Below, in pieces: positions 30,437 to 38,287 of a DNA stretch of 64,000 nt (the first letter of the stretch is position 1; each line of letters begins with the position of its first letter). Where the stretch lies: assembly GCA_947259885.1 (NCBI GenBank), contig CAMYNW010000004.1, positions 124,001 to 188,000 of the forward strand. The letters are read 5' to 3'. This DNA is from an uncultured Gammaproteobacteria bacterium (GTDB taxonomy: Bacteria > Pseudomonadota > Gammaproteobacteria > Arenicellales > Poriferihabitantaceae). Made by a program: the position numbers and the translations under genes. Below the pieces are notes generated by a model, which was given only the letters and a program-made list of their open reading frames with translations, was not told the DNA's origin and did no database searches.

Positions 30437-31288
30437 TCAGGAATACAGAACTTGCGCGCCAAGCTGCTGATGAATCTGATTGGAGATTTGTGGCTCGATC
30501 CCCATGGACTGGCCGAGCTCATGCAGGTACTTCGCCTCGCCTTTGCTGTCGAGGTCGATTGCCATCAGGGACATTGCGTAGACCTGGTTTTCCAGACCGC
30601 GCGGTACGCTGCGTGCAAAATCTTTTACATCCAGCGGTTGCGATAGTTCGTTGTTAACAAAATCGATCTCGTCTTGGGTCACGCTTCCGAGCTTTCCCAT
30701 GATTTTCTGCTGCTCTTCCTTATCGAGACGGCCATCGGCTTTTGCGGCGTTGATCATGGCTCTAACCATTATCGTCGCTTGATCACATGCTTCGCTGTGG
30801 ACCATGCCCTGATTGAATTGTTCAAAGTTTGGCTCGGGCTCGCCGCGTTGGGCCGCCTGTTCGGCATGGCCGAACTGATTTAATGAGGCCCCAATAAGGT
30901 CTGACAAGTCGGTGCCTGCATTTCCAGACGGGCCCTGTGGTTTTCCGCCGAGTACCCCACCAAGCAGATCACCAAGTCCGCCGCCACCTTGCTGGGCTGA
31001 CTGATTGCCTCCGCCTAGCACGCTACCAAGCACATCACCGAGGCCGCCGCCGGATTGACCGCCGCCCAGCACGCTGCCAAGCACATCGCCGAGGCCGCCA
31101 CCAGATTGGCCACTGCCCTGGGCGCCTTTCAGCACACTGCCAAGGAGGTCTCCAAGCCCCCCCCCACCGCCTTGCTGCCCGCCCTGGGTTGCTGCACCCA
31201 AAACCGATTTAAGAATGTTTGCGCCTGAGCCAGAAGACATATTGCCTCCGCCCAGTAACGCCCCAAGAATTTTTACTGTATCCACCAT
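30437..31288 (-). CDS. DUF533 (YebE/TerB-like) protein with glycine-rich repeats
   Basis: A 283-aa protein in two parts. Residues 10-120 are a low-complexity Gly/Ser/Leu/Gln region in which GLGD(L/V)LG(S/G)VL occurs four times (about 45-54, 65-74, 82-91, 104-113). Residues about 165-280 are a DUF533/TerB-like helical domain (MVRAMINAAKADGRLD) of unknown function. AGGAG lies 10 nt before the ATG. No signal peptide is convincing; the leucine-glycine repeats could form amphipathic helices at a membrane. It stands between the cytochrome c pair and nuo, but nothing ties it to respiration. Confidence 0.85.
   Translation of the reverse strand: MVDTVKILGALLGGGNMSSGSGANILKSVLGAATQGGQQGGGGGLGDLLGSVLKGAQGSGQSGGGLGDVLGSVLGGGQSGGGLGDVLGSVLGGGNQSAQQGGGGLGDLLGGVLGGKPQGPSGNAGTDLSDLIGASLNQFGHAEQAAQRGEPEPNFEQFNQGMVHSEACDQATIMVRAMINAAKADGRLDKEEQQKIMGKLGSVTQDEIDFVNNELSQPLDVKDFARSVPRGLENQVYAMSLMAIDLDSKGEAKYLHELGQSMGIEPQISNQIHQQLGAQVLYS
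31007..31108 (-). repeat. Two 51-nt in-frame tandem repeats in the DUF533 gene
   Basis: Residues 61-77 and 78-94 are identical 17-mers (QSGGGLGDVLGSVLGGG) encoded by adjacent, nearly identical 51-nt units. Diverged copies flank them on both sides. This is a likely slippage region. Confidence 0.8.
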
Positions 31289-31397
31289 TTGGATTTTTCT
31301 CCTGTGTAACTATTAATGTGGGGTCAATTGCATTCAGCCTCTAAAGACAGGCTGCAGAAATGCTATCACGCAATAAATGACTGGGCGATGAACAATG

Positions 31398-31428
31398 GAA
31401 GAAATGCACCGATATTTAAATCGGTGCA
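31398..31428 (-). terminator. Intrinsic terminator of the cytochrome c pair
   Basis: On the minus strand a perfect 9-bp stem (TGCACCGAT/ATCGGTGCA, loop of 6, at 31405-31428) is followed by TTTCTT. It lies 56 nt beyond the stop of the 110-aa cytochrome. A second 7-bp inverted repeat (31459-31481) sits just after the stop. Confidence 0.7.
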
Positions 31429-31483
31429 GGGTATTAGGATGTGAAAGTCAGCTAGCCTCTCTTGATCTATCGACTCAAGAGTC

Positions 31484-31816
31484 CTATTCGGCAGCAGGAC
31501 CGTCAGGCAGGATGTCCAGCCCAGGCTGGGAAGAGAACCATGCCGCCAGATCTGCAATATCCTCGTCAGTCAGGGCTGCCGCCATACCGGCCATCACTGC
31601 ATTTTGACGGGCACCGGATCGGTATTCAGTCAGTGCTTGAACCAGATAATCGGCATATTGGCCTGCAATTCGGGGATTCATAGCCACCGGGCTATTCCCA
31701 TCCGGACCATGACAGGCTGCGCACACCGTTGATTTTTGCTGGCCTGCAGCGGGATCTCCGGCTAGGGCTGGAGCAGATAAGCTCATTGCCAATAGTAAAA
31801 AGAAAGTCTTTTTCAT
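31484..31816 (-). CDS. Periplasmic monohaem class I cytochrome c
   Basis: A 110-aa secreted cytochrome. The Sec signal peptide MKKTFFLLLAMSLSAPALA is followed by one haem site CAACH (about 32-36) and a probable distal Met in AVMAGM. The fold resembles c553/c4-half domains (GNSPVAMNPRIAGQYADYL). It is encoded 11 nt after a related cytochrome on the same strand. Likely a soluble electron carrier; the partner oxidase or reductase is not known. A short acidic tail (DGPAAE) is unusual but not diagnostic. Confidence 0.9.
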   Translation of the reverse strand: MKKTFFLLLAMSLSAPALAGDPAAGQQKSTVCAACHGPDGNSPVAMNPRIAGQYADYLVQALTEYRSGARQNAVMAGMAAALTDEDIADLAAWFSSQPGLDILPDGPAAE

Positions 31817-31827
31817 GCTCCCTACCT

Positions 31828-32151
31828 TTAATTCAACGCATTGCTGAAATATGCCGCAATGTCCTCAATATCCTGATCGGATAGGCTCGCAGCATTAGCT
31901 TGCATGGTTTTATGGGGGCGCTGACCATCACGGTAGGCCTTGAGTGACGCGGCTAGATATTCGGCGTGCTGTCCCGCCACTTTAGGCACCCGATACATCG
32001 GGTAGACGTTTTCAATATTCGGTGATGCATGGCAGCCAAGGCAGGTTTCAGCCTTCTGTCGACCGGATTCGGCATTGCCCTCGGCCCACGCTGACTGAGC
32101 ACCGAGCGCAAGCGCGCAGGCGATAAATATGGTTCGAACAACGATTTTCAT
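31828..32151 (-). CDS. Periplasmic monohaem class I cytochrome c
   Basis: A 107-aa cytochrome with signal peptide (cleavage after about SAWA), haem motif CLGCH and a distal Met in HKTMQAN. It is homologous to the following 110-aa cytochrome (both have the AGQxAxYL segment and the DIxDxAAxFS C-terminus), so the two probably arose by duplication, like the halves of a c4 cytochrome. No clear Shine-Dalgarno precedes the ATG. Confidence 0.9.
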   Translation of the reverse strand: MKIVVRTIFIACALALGAQSAWAEGNAESGRQKAETCLGCHASPNIENVYPMYRVPKVAGQHAEYLAASLKAYRDGQRPHKTMQANAASLSDQDIEDIAAYFSNALN

Positions 32152-32746
32152 GATTTACAAATTTATAGTATAGATAAGAAGTTGTGCGGGAACCTTAAAG
32201 GACAGTTCCCCGCCGCTCTGCGACAAACGGCGTATTCTACTGCGCAACGCGGCTTCGGTCATAGTCCTGACACTCACAATATTTGAAAATTTTGGCTTCG
32301 GTCCGGCAGCACTGCACCAGCTCGACGCCGAAAGGCTTTCACTAAATTGGATCCTTGGATATTGTCGTGGAAATTTAATGCTGGGTCTAACGAAAATATA
32401 GTTATTCGCCGGCTTTCATTACCTTTTTGTATTCCGAAGCAGAGACCGTTACATTTTGTCGAGTGCGAATCTGTGGTCTACATTCTTTGAGCGCGGCTTT
32501 GCCAAGGGTCAATCTGGTTGGATTGATGTAGTCGCAATTGTGGCTAATGCGCAGTTTCTTCAGATGATCGCTATAGAAGGCGCGGTTATGGAAGTAACCG
32601 TAATCGATCGCCGATTTTCGATCCGGAACTCCCTAGGCAAGATCACTTTACTTGATGTATGAGCTCGATTTCTCGGTATTAGAAAAATGGAAATATTCTG
32701 CAAATTACCTTAAAATGCCGTATTTAATACATTTTCCATAATATCG
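32152..32746. other. 595-nt intergenic region without a convincing gene
   Basis: Divergent region between the cytochrome pair (minus) and the Xre antitoxin (plus). It must hold both promoters. A 67-codon TTG-initiated frame (32456-32662) has no ribosome-binding site or recognisable features and is not called. Near the antitoxin, TGGAAA (32688-32693) and TTTCCA (32733-32738) form an inverted pair around an AT-rich stretch. Confidence 0.6.
32686..32740 (+). promoter_or_regulatory. Possible autoregulated promoter region of the Xre/RES pair
   Basis: Inverted TGGAAA/TTTCCA half-sites flank an AT-rich segment containing TTAATA (32724-32729), just before the ATG at 32747. Xre-type antitoxins commonly bind palindromes at their own promoter; that this pair is the operator is inference. 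Confidence 0.3.
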
Positions 32747-33103
32747 ATGCAACCCGCCGAAGTTCTTGCTCCAGATAAAGCCGAAGTTCTGAGCAAAGCA
32801 GTGGGCCGTGCGGCCAAGGCATTTGGTTTGACTCAGAGTGAGCTCGGCAAAATTCTCGGTCGAGACCGCAGCAGTATTGCCAGAGGTATTGATCCTGATA
32901 GTAAGCCAGGTGAGTTGGCACTATTACTGGTGCGCTGCTATCGGGCGCTGGCGGTATTGATGGGCCAGGACGCGAAGTCGATAAAGCATTGGTTTTCAAC
33001 GCCAAACCATCATACCGGCGGTGTGCCGAGAGAACAGATTCAATCAGTGCAGGGTCTGGTCCGTGTAACGGAGTATCTGGACGCAATGCGTGCCAAGCTC
33101 TAA
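32747..33103 (+). CDS. MbcA/ParS/Xre-type antitoxin
   Basis: A 118-aa protein. The N-terminal part (residues 14-50) is a Xre-like HTH (KAFGLTQSELGKILGRDRSS), and the C-terminal part (about 60-115) is the DUF2384 toxin-binding domain (LVRCYRALAVLMGQD, then KHWFSTPN). This architecture is the antitoxin of RES-domain NAD-degrading toxins. It overlaps the toxin gene by 14 nt, antitoxin first, the canonical order. Confidence 0.9.
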   Translation: MQPAEVLAPDKAEVLSKAVGRAAKAFGLTQSELGKILGRDRSSIARGIDPDSKPGELALLLVRCYRALAVLMGQDAKSIKHWFSTPNHHTGGVPREQIQSVQGLVRVTEYLDAMRAKL

Positions 33104-33845
33104 GCCGGACTGGCCGCGCCTGATCAAAAAGGCGCCGAATGTAACGCTGGCAGGTCAACTATGGCGCATGGTTGAGAGCCAATCTCAAGTTGCCACGATT
33201 GAACTGGTCGATTCTTTGCAGGAGCAGGCCATTCTGGAGCAGCTGATCGAGGTCAGTAAACCGCCGAGGCCAGAGGGTGCTGAAAACCTGCACTATTTAC
33301 TCGCGACACCATTCAGATACCCGCCACTTCGATGGGGATCAAGATTTGGCCGGCGTCATGAACCGAGCATATTTTATGGTTCGTTGGCGGGGGAAACGGT
33401 TTTAGCGGAAACAGCATATTACAGATTGCTGTTCTGGTATGGCATGGCGGATCCTCCGCCTGAACAGCATTTGATCACTCAACACGAACTGTTCAGCGCG
33501 CGGTATCGATGCGCTACTGGTCTCAAACTTCAAAATAAACCGTTTGATCGCCATTACAATATCATCGCACATAAGAAACAATATGGGATGACCCAGGTCT
33601 TAGGCACAGCCATGCGGGCGGTCGAGGTGCAAGGTTTTGAATTTCCCTCAGCACGTTGTCCTAATTCCGGCATTAATATTGGATTGTTTACTCCATTTGC
33701 CCTGGCAAGTCAGCGACCGGATCAACAGCAGCGATGGGTGTGCGAAACCGCCCCAAAGATGATACGCTTTCACGGAGAGGGACGGTTGGTGGAATTTCCT
33801 TGGGATCTATTTTTCGTGGGTGGTGCATTGCCCCGACCAGATTAG
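33090..33845 (+). CDS. RES-domain toxin (NAD+ phosphorylase family)
   Basis: A 251-aa RES-domain protein; characterised homologues such as MbcT and RES-Xre toxins degrade NAD+. The RES core is visible as RWGSRFGRRHEPSIFYGS (about 82-99), then ETVLAETAYY with the conserved Glu, and a Ser in FPSARCPN. The start is a GTG at 33090 inside the antitoxin end. At 251 aa it is longer than compact RES toxins (about 160-180 aa), with an N-terminal extension of about 60 residues typical of this subfamily. Translational coupling to the antitoxin is likely. Confidence 0.9.
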   Translation: MPSSKPDWPRLIKKAPNVTLAGQLWRMVESQSQVATIELVDSLQEQAILEQLIEVSKPPRPEGAENLHYLLATPFRYPPLRWGSRFGRRHEPSIFYGSLAGETVLAETAYYRLLFWYGMADPPPEQHLITQHELFSARYRCATGLKLQNKPFDRHYNIIAHKKQYGMTQVLGTAMRAVEVQGFEFPSARCPNSGINIGLFTPFALASQRPDQQQRWVCETAPKMIRFHGEGRLVEFPWDLFFVGGALPRPD

Positions 33846-33948
33846 GGTGCGGTTGGCTCCACCTGAGTATTAAATGAAAAGACGGATTTTTTTTGAGCGT
33901 TAATAACAAAGAAAATCTGTTGCAACCTTGTGAAGCGCACGTTACGGC

Positions 33949-34314
33949 ATGGTAAAAGTACTGATCGTTGATGATGAAGCTATGGCCCGCAGAAGGGTCA
34001 GAGAGCTGTTAGCCGGTAACGACGTCATTCAGATTGTTGGTGAGGGCAGGAGTGGAGAGGAGGCGCTTAAGCTTATCAATGATCGCAAGCCTGAATTGAT
34101 GTACCTCGATATACGGCTATCTGATATGACAGGCTTTGATGTGCTTGAAAAAGTACCCAAAGAACTAATGCCTTTGGTAATTTTTGTGACGGCGTATGAT
34201 GAATTCGCGATCCAGGCTTTCGATGTTTTTTCATTCGACTACATCTTGAAACCTATCGTGCCAAATCGTTTCCAGAAATCATTAGAAAAAGCGTTACAGA
34301 CCCTGCGACCCTAA
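33949..34314 (+). CDS. Stand-alone response-regulator receiver domain
   Basis: A 121-aa CheY-like receiver, closest in style to LytR/AlgR receivers (MARRRVRELL, DVFSFDYILKPI). Acidic pocket D8-D9, phospho-acceptor D54, T81 and K101 are all present, so it should be phosphorylatable. No DNA-binding LytTR domain follows; the frame stops at 34314. No histidine kinase lies nearby. It may act by protein-protein contact or be the surviving part of a longer regulator. Confidence 0.88.
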   Translation: MVKVLIVDDEAMARRRVRELLAGNDVIQIVGEGRSGEEALKLINDRKPELMYLDIRLSDMTGFDVLEKVPKELMPLVIFVTAYDEFAIQAFDVFSFDYILKPIVPNRFQKSLEKALQTLRP

Positions 34315-34400
34315 GTCCCATACCTCAAAGAATGCACGGTCGTTGTTTGAGACGCCTTGCGCCAGTGAGTGGATGCAGACTGCGTTCAATTTGTTATCAC

Positions 34401-35531
34401 CTAATTCCGCAAGGTTTCTTTTCGCAACCAGTCAACAACTTTTTTAAGCGCAACTTGTTCAGAATTTCCCTGTTCTAGCGCTCTGTAATAGACTTTAAGT
34501 TGTCGGTGCGCGCTGGTGCCCCGGCGAATTATGGTGCGCGCATGTTTGACCTCCCTGCTGCACCCAAGCGCATCTGCGTCTTCCTCAATATGATCGAGTA
34601 TTTCGTTCATCAACTTTGAGTACTCGATGATCTCGCCACATCCAAAGTCAATCAGACCATTATCAATTCCATAGCGATGCGCTCGCCAACGGTTTTCACC
34701 AATGAGCCACGTCGAATACTGTCGCCAGCGTTGGTTCGATTTTCGAAGTCGGTGCAGCATACGTAACCAGCACTGAAACAACGCTGCGATGCATGTTGCA
34801 TCTTGCAGTGTGGTGCACAAATCAGAGATTCGCATTTCAAGCGTCGGATAACGCGCACTGGGGCGCAAGTCCCACCAGACCTTGGTTGCGTCCTCGATAA
34901 CGCCAGCCTGAACCAGTACATTAACGTGCCGCATATATTCGCTGAAACTTTCAAATTGGTGCGGTAAGCCTGTTCTGGGCATTTCGTCCCAAACTGACAG
35001 ACGATAGGACTTGAGGCCGGTGTCGCTACCGTGCCAGAAAGGTGAGGAGGTGCTGAGCGCCAGGAAATGAGGCAGGATATAACAAGCCTGATTCATCATG
35101 TCGATGCGAAGATCATCGTCTTCTAGGGCAACATGAACATGCATGCCACTAATCAATAATCGACGTACCACAGCCTGCAGGTCCTTCGCCAGCTCTTCGT
35201 AACGTGTCTTATGGGTCACGTGTTGATCCATTGGATCTGCAAATGGATGAGTCGACGCCGCGATGATTGCCATATCGTGCTGCGCAGCAACTTCCGCTAC
35301 GGTGGCGCGAAGATAAGCGAGTTCCTCTCGGGCTTCTTGGACAGTCTTACACACGGGTGTGCCGATCTCGACCTGAGATTGAAGGAATTCCGGAGAAACC
35401 GATTTGCCCAGTTTCTTGCGCATTGCCGGCATCAATGAGCGCGGCACTTTTCCTACCAGATCGCCAGTCTCTGGATGCACAAGCATGTATTCTTCTTCTA
35501 TACCGATAGTAAAGCTAGGAGTTTTTCGCAT
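34401..35531 (-). CDS. ybdK: YbdK-type carboxylate-amine ligase (GCS2 family)
   Basis: An ATP-dependent ligase of glutamate-cysteine ligase family 2 (376 aa from the chosen start). The family signature FTIGIEEEYMLVHPETGDLV opens the protein, and HVHVAL (about 145) plus the FSEYMRHVNVLVQAG segment follow. The frame extends to 35570, but AGGAG 9 nt before the ATG at 35531 fixes the start. E. coli YbdK has weak gamma-glutamylcysteine ligase activity; the true substrate is unsettled. It is divergent from a class I glutamine amidotransferase gene. Confidence 0.9.
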   Translation of the reverse strand: MRKTPSFTIGIEEEYMLVHPETGDLVGKVPRSLMPAMRKKLGKSVSPEFLQSQVEIGTPVCKTVQEAREELAYLRATVAEVAAQHDMAIIAASTHPFADPMDQHVTHKTRYEELAKDLQAVVRRLLISGMHVHVALEDDDLRIDMMNQACYILPHFLALSTSSPFWHGSDTGLKSYRLSVWDEMPRTGLPHQFESFSEYMRHVNVLVQAGVIEDATKVWWDLRPSARYPTLEMRISDLCTTLQDATCIAALFQCWLRMLHRLRKSNQRWRQYSTWLIGENRWRAHRYGIDNGLIDFGCGEIIEYSKLMNEILDHIEEDADALGCSREVKHARTIIRRGTSAHRQLKVYYRALEQGNSEQVALKKVVDWLRKETLRN

Positions 35532-35679
35532 TGTCAAGATCTCCTGATTGAAACGGGACCACCTTTGCATGACATGAAATTTTCGTCAAGTATGATTTTT
35601 CATAAGTTCTAATCAAATTATTAACTTTACAATCCAAATCAGTTTTTTCATTTGGGCCTCTTATGTATGATTGCGCGCT

Positions 35680-36420
35680 ATGCAAATATCAAAACCATTC
35701 CTGTTACTGCAGTTACGCCCTGAAGACGAAACCTCACACAGCGAGTTTGAAGCAATCGTTGAGTATAGTGGGCTAATGCCAGAAGATTTCCACCGAATTC
35801 GTATTGAGAAAACCGGCTTTTCATCATTCAATCTAGACGACTACTCTGCGGTGATCGTGGGCGGCAGCCCATTTGATATCACGACCCCTGAAAACGAAAA
35901 ATCCTATCTTCAACAAAAAATCGAGGCTGATTTCAGAAGCTTTTTCGATCAGGTCGTACCCAATGATTTTCCGTTTCTTGGCGCCTGTTCCGGAAACGGG
36001 CTACTTGGTAGTTACCTTGGAGCGCAACTTTCAAGCAAGTATGCTGAACCAGTTGGTGGTGTTACCCTATCGATCACTGAGCAAGGCATGGCCGACCCTC
36101 TACTGACAGGCTTTCCACAACAAATCAGAGTTTTGCTTGGACACAAGGAAGCCTGTGATGAAGTGCCAGAAGGTGCCACATTATTAGTGAGAGGCGACGC
36201 ATGCCCGGTGCAGATGTTTCGTGTCGGTCTCAATGTCTACGCTACCCAGTTTCATCCTGAAGGAGACTGTAAAGGCTTCGCGGTGCGCATTCATGCTTAT
36301 AAGCATCATGGTTATTTTCCTTCTGAAGAAGCAGATCGATTAATCAAGAAACTGCAACACGAGCACACGCCCTATGCCCAGGAAATACTGAAACGTTTTG
36401 TTATGCGTTATGCTGTTTGA
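35680..36420 (+). CDS. Class I glutamine amidotransferase-like protein
   Basis: A 246-aa single GATase1 domain. The nucleophile Cys lies in FLGACSGNGLLG, and the His-Glu pair in QFHPEGD. This resembles the YfeJ/GuaA-like stand-alone amidotransferases that hydrolyse gamma-glutamyl bonds. An ATG at 35680 is preferred over the upstream in-frame TTG (35671). It is divergent from ybdK with about 150 nt between the starts, so the two may share a regulatory region. Possibly one gene makes and the other breaks a gamma-glutamyl amide; that is inference only. Confidence 0.85.
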   Translation: MQISKPFLLLQLRPEDETSHSEFEAIVEYSGLMPEDFHRIRIEKTGFSSFNLDDYSAVIVGGSPFDITTPENEKSYLQQKIEADFRSFFDQVVPNDFPFLGACSGNGLLGSYLGAQLSSKYAEPVGGVTLSITEQGMADPLLTGFPQQIRVLLGHKEACDEVPEGATLLVRGDACPVQMFRVGLNVYATQFHPEGDCKGFAVRIHAYKHHGYFPSEEADRLIKKLQHEHTPYAQEILKRFVMRYAV

Positions 36421-36569
36421 GCCCTGGAGGCGCGCGACGATCCTTATGTTTATTGGACTGCATACCCATTAAGGCCCATAATGACCAACCATTTTGCCCT
36501 CTCATGCCTAGAGAATTTTGAGTTTGTTATTAAATTCAATTAATTGTGGCTAATTTGTAACTAAACTAT

Positions 36570-36575
36570 TATACT
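36570..36575 (+). promoter_or_regulatory. Candidate -10 element of the cspA-like gene
   Basis: TATACT about 120 nt before the cold-shock ATG, with no good -35. It would give a leader of roughly 110 nt, in line with the long structured leaders of cold-shock mRNAs. Confidence 0.35.
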
Positions 36576-36696
36576 TTGCTTCGCTGCAGGTTCTGTTGTA
36601 GGCATTTTTGGAAGTACCCCCCGGTGTTACCCCCTAAGTCCCCTTTTCATTTTCTGTACGCATTATTTATTTTCAATTTTCAAAGGTAAAAGTCAT

Positions 36697-36897
36697 ATGG
36701 CTACAGGTACAGTAAAGTGGTTCAATGAATCGAAAGGTTTTGGTTTCATTTCTCAGGAAGAGGGCGGAGAAGACGTGTTCGTGCATTTCCGTGCGATTCA
36801 GGGAACCGGATTTAAGACTCTCCAAGAGGGTCAAAAAGTAAACTATGATGTCGAGCAAGGCCCTAAAGGATTGCAGGCCGCGAACGTCACAATCTGA
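36697..36897 (+). CDS. cspA: Cold-shock protein of the CspA family
   Basis: A 66-aa OB-fold nucleic-acid-binding protein, complete over its length: [20 protein letters not shown] with RNP1 (KGFGFI) and RNP2 (DVFVHF). It acts as an RNA chaperone or transcription antiterminator. It is monocistronic, with a long leader and a strong intrinsic terminator. The letter within the Csp family cannot be assigned. Confidence 0.96.
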   Translation: MATGTVKWFNESKGFGFISQEEGGEDVFVHFRAIQGTGFKTLQEGQKVNYDVEQGPKGLQAANVTI

Positions 36898-36925
36898 CCA
36901 AACGGACCGAATCATTAAGATTAGA

Positions 36926-36954
36926 AGCCCCGCATTGGCGGGGCTTTTATTTTG
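36926..36954 (+). terminator. Intrinsic terminator of the cold-shock gene
   Basis: Perfect 8-bp GC-rich stem AGCCCCGC/GCGGGGCT with loop ATTG (36926-36945), followed by TTTATTTTG, 28 nt after the stop codon. Confidence 0.92.
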
Positions 36955-36970
36955 TGTAGCATAAATTAAC

Positions 36971-37690
36971 ATGGAACATGTTTTAGAAGAACTGGATTAC
37001 CAGCAAACCCCATTGGGGGATATCAGTTTGCGACGTCGCTCCGAACCCAAAATTAATGGCGAGATTCTTTATGAGGTCAAACTTGGTGACGAGTTCCTTA
37101 TGTCCAGTCTGTTTACAGAAGCTGAAATTCAGCTTGCAACACTTGCGCTCGCCACTCAACACAGTCAGAAACTCGATGTAGTGGTAGGAGGTCTTGGGCT
37201 GGGATATACCGCAGTCGCAGTTCTGAAAAACCCCGCGGTTGCATCATTGGCTGTCATTGAAATCATGGCGCCGGTAATTGATTGGCATCAGACTGGTCTC
37301 GTGCCACTGGGTGAAGAGCTGGTGTCGAATCCCAAGTGCTCACTACTACATGGTGACTTCTTCGAGCTAGCCACAGGCAAGGGTAGTTTTGATGCGCAAG
37401 ACCGGTTCAAGCGGGTCGATGTCGTGCTCCTCGACATCGATCATTCTCCCAGTCACTGGTTGAGTCCGGGGAATCGATCTTTTTACACAAGTCACGGTTT
37501 GCAATGCCTGAAGGCAAAAATTCTTCCAGGGGGAGTATTTGGAATGTGGTCCAATGACCCACCGGATTCAGAATTCAATGCACTACTCGAGTCCGTGTTT
37601 GGTTCTGCTTCTGCTCATATTGTGCGTTTTTCCAATCCCTATACTGACAGCGATTCATCGAATACAGTGTATCTCGCGTTAGTGCAGTAG
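36971..37690 (+). CDS. Spermidine synthase-like methyltransferase-fold protein
   Basis: A 239-aa protein with the Rossmann-like fold of polyamine synthases. The nucleotide-binding segment VVGGLGLGYTAVAVL (about 73-87), the acidic strand AVIEIMAPV and LLDIDHSPSHWL are visible. The classical spermidine-synthase motif with catalytic Asp (GGGDG) is replaced by GGLGLG, so it may not make spermidine. There are no TM helices, unlike many membrane-bound relatives. It stands alone between the csp terminator and two lipoprotein genes. Substrate unknown. Confidence 0.75.
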   Translation: MEHVLEELDYQQTPLGDISLRRRSEPKINGEILYEVKLGDEFLMSSLFTEAEIQLATLALATQHSQKLDVVVGGLGLGYTAVAVLKNPAVASLAVIEIMAPVIDWHQTGLVPLGEELVSNPKCSLLHGDFFELATGKGSFDAQDRFKRVDVVLLDIDHSPSHWLSPGNRSFYTSHGLQCLKAKILPGGVFGMWSNDPPDSEFNALLESVFGSASAHIVRFSNPYTDSDSSNTVYLALVQ

Positions 37691-37724
37691 GGGATCATGG
37701 AAAGATGGGTATACTATTGTTTCG

Positions 37725-38285
37725 ATGAGGTGTTCAATCAAAAATTTACTGCTCGGATTGTTATCTGCAATGCTTGTGGCGGGTTGCGCTAGTCATATAC
37801 CTGACGAGATTCGCCAGGCCCCGCAAAATAATCCAATAGTTGCGGAGGTTCGTACCGGCCCAGATCGATTTGTCGGCTCGGAAGTTCGCTGGGGCGGTGT
37901 GATAGCTTCGGTAGAGAATCTGCAGACACAAACCCGGCTTGAAATCGTGGCCCGAGATTTAACTAACTCAGGACGCCCTCAGAACAATGATTACAGCCCA
38001 GGACGATTCCTAGCGGATGTAGCGGGGTTTCTTGATCCGGCGGTGTATGCCGTAGATCGCGAAATTACCGTCTTTGGTGTGGTCTTTGGATCCAAAGATA
38101 AGCCCATCGGACAGTACCCGTATCGCTATCCAGTAATTAGTGTGAAACAGCATCTTCTGTGGGAGCCGCTTCCAAAGCGAGATGTCTATCGCTATCCGTC
38201 ATATTGGTATGATCCCTGGTACGACTCATGGTACGACCCATGGTACCGTCACCATTACCGGGGCTACCCTTATCGCTATCGTTAG
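37725..38285 (+). CDS. Slp-family outer-membrane lipoprotein with aromatic tail
   Basis: A 186-aa lipoprotein; the signal ends in LVAGC (lipobox, Cys at about 21). Residues 22-150 match the Slp family (starvation-inducible lipoproteins): PNN-like start, RWGGVIASVEN, GRFLADVAGFLDPAVY and REITVFGVV. The last 30 residues are an unusual Tyr/Trp/Arg-rich tail with repeated WYDPW/WYDSW units. It is followed 2 nt later by a second Slp gene. Confidence 0.88.
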   Translation: MRCSIKNLLLGLLSAMLVAGCASHIPDEIRQAPQNNPIVAEVRTGPDRFVGSEVRWGGVIASVENLQTQTRLEIVARDLTNSGRPQNNDYSPGRFLADVAGFLDPAVYAVDREITVFGVVFGSKDKPIGQYPYRYPVISVKQHLLWEPLPKRDVYRYPSYWYDPWYDSWYDPWYRHHYRGYPYRYR

Positions 38286-38287
38286 CA

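Noticed and set aside
32456..32662. 67-codon TTG-initiated frame in the gap before the Xre antitoxin
   Set aside because: Non-ATG start without Shine-Dalgarno and no recognisable features; probably chance.
33470..33490. FNR-like TTGATCACTCAA
   Set aside because: Half-sites do not fit the N4 spacing and second half, and it lies inside the RES coding region.
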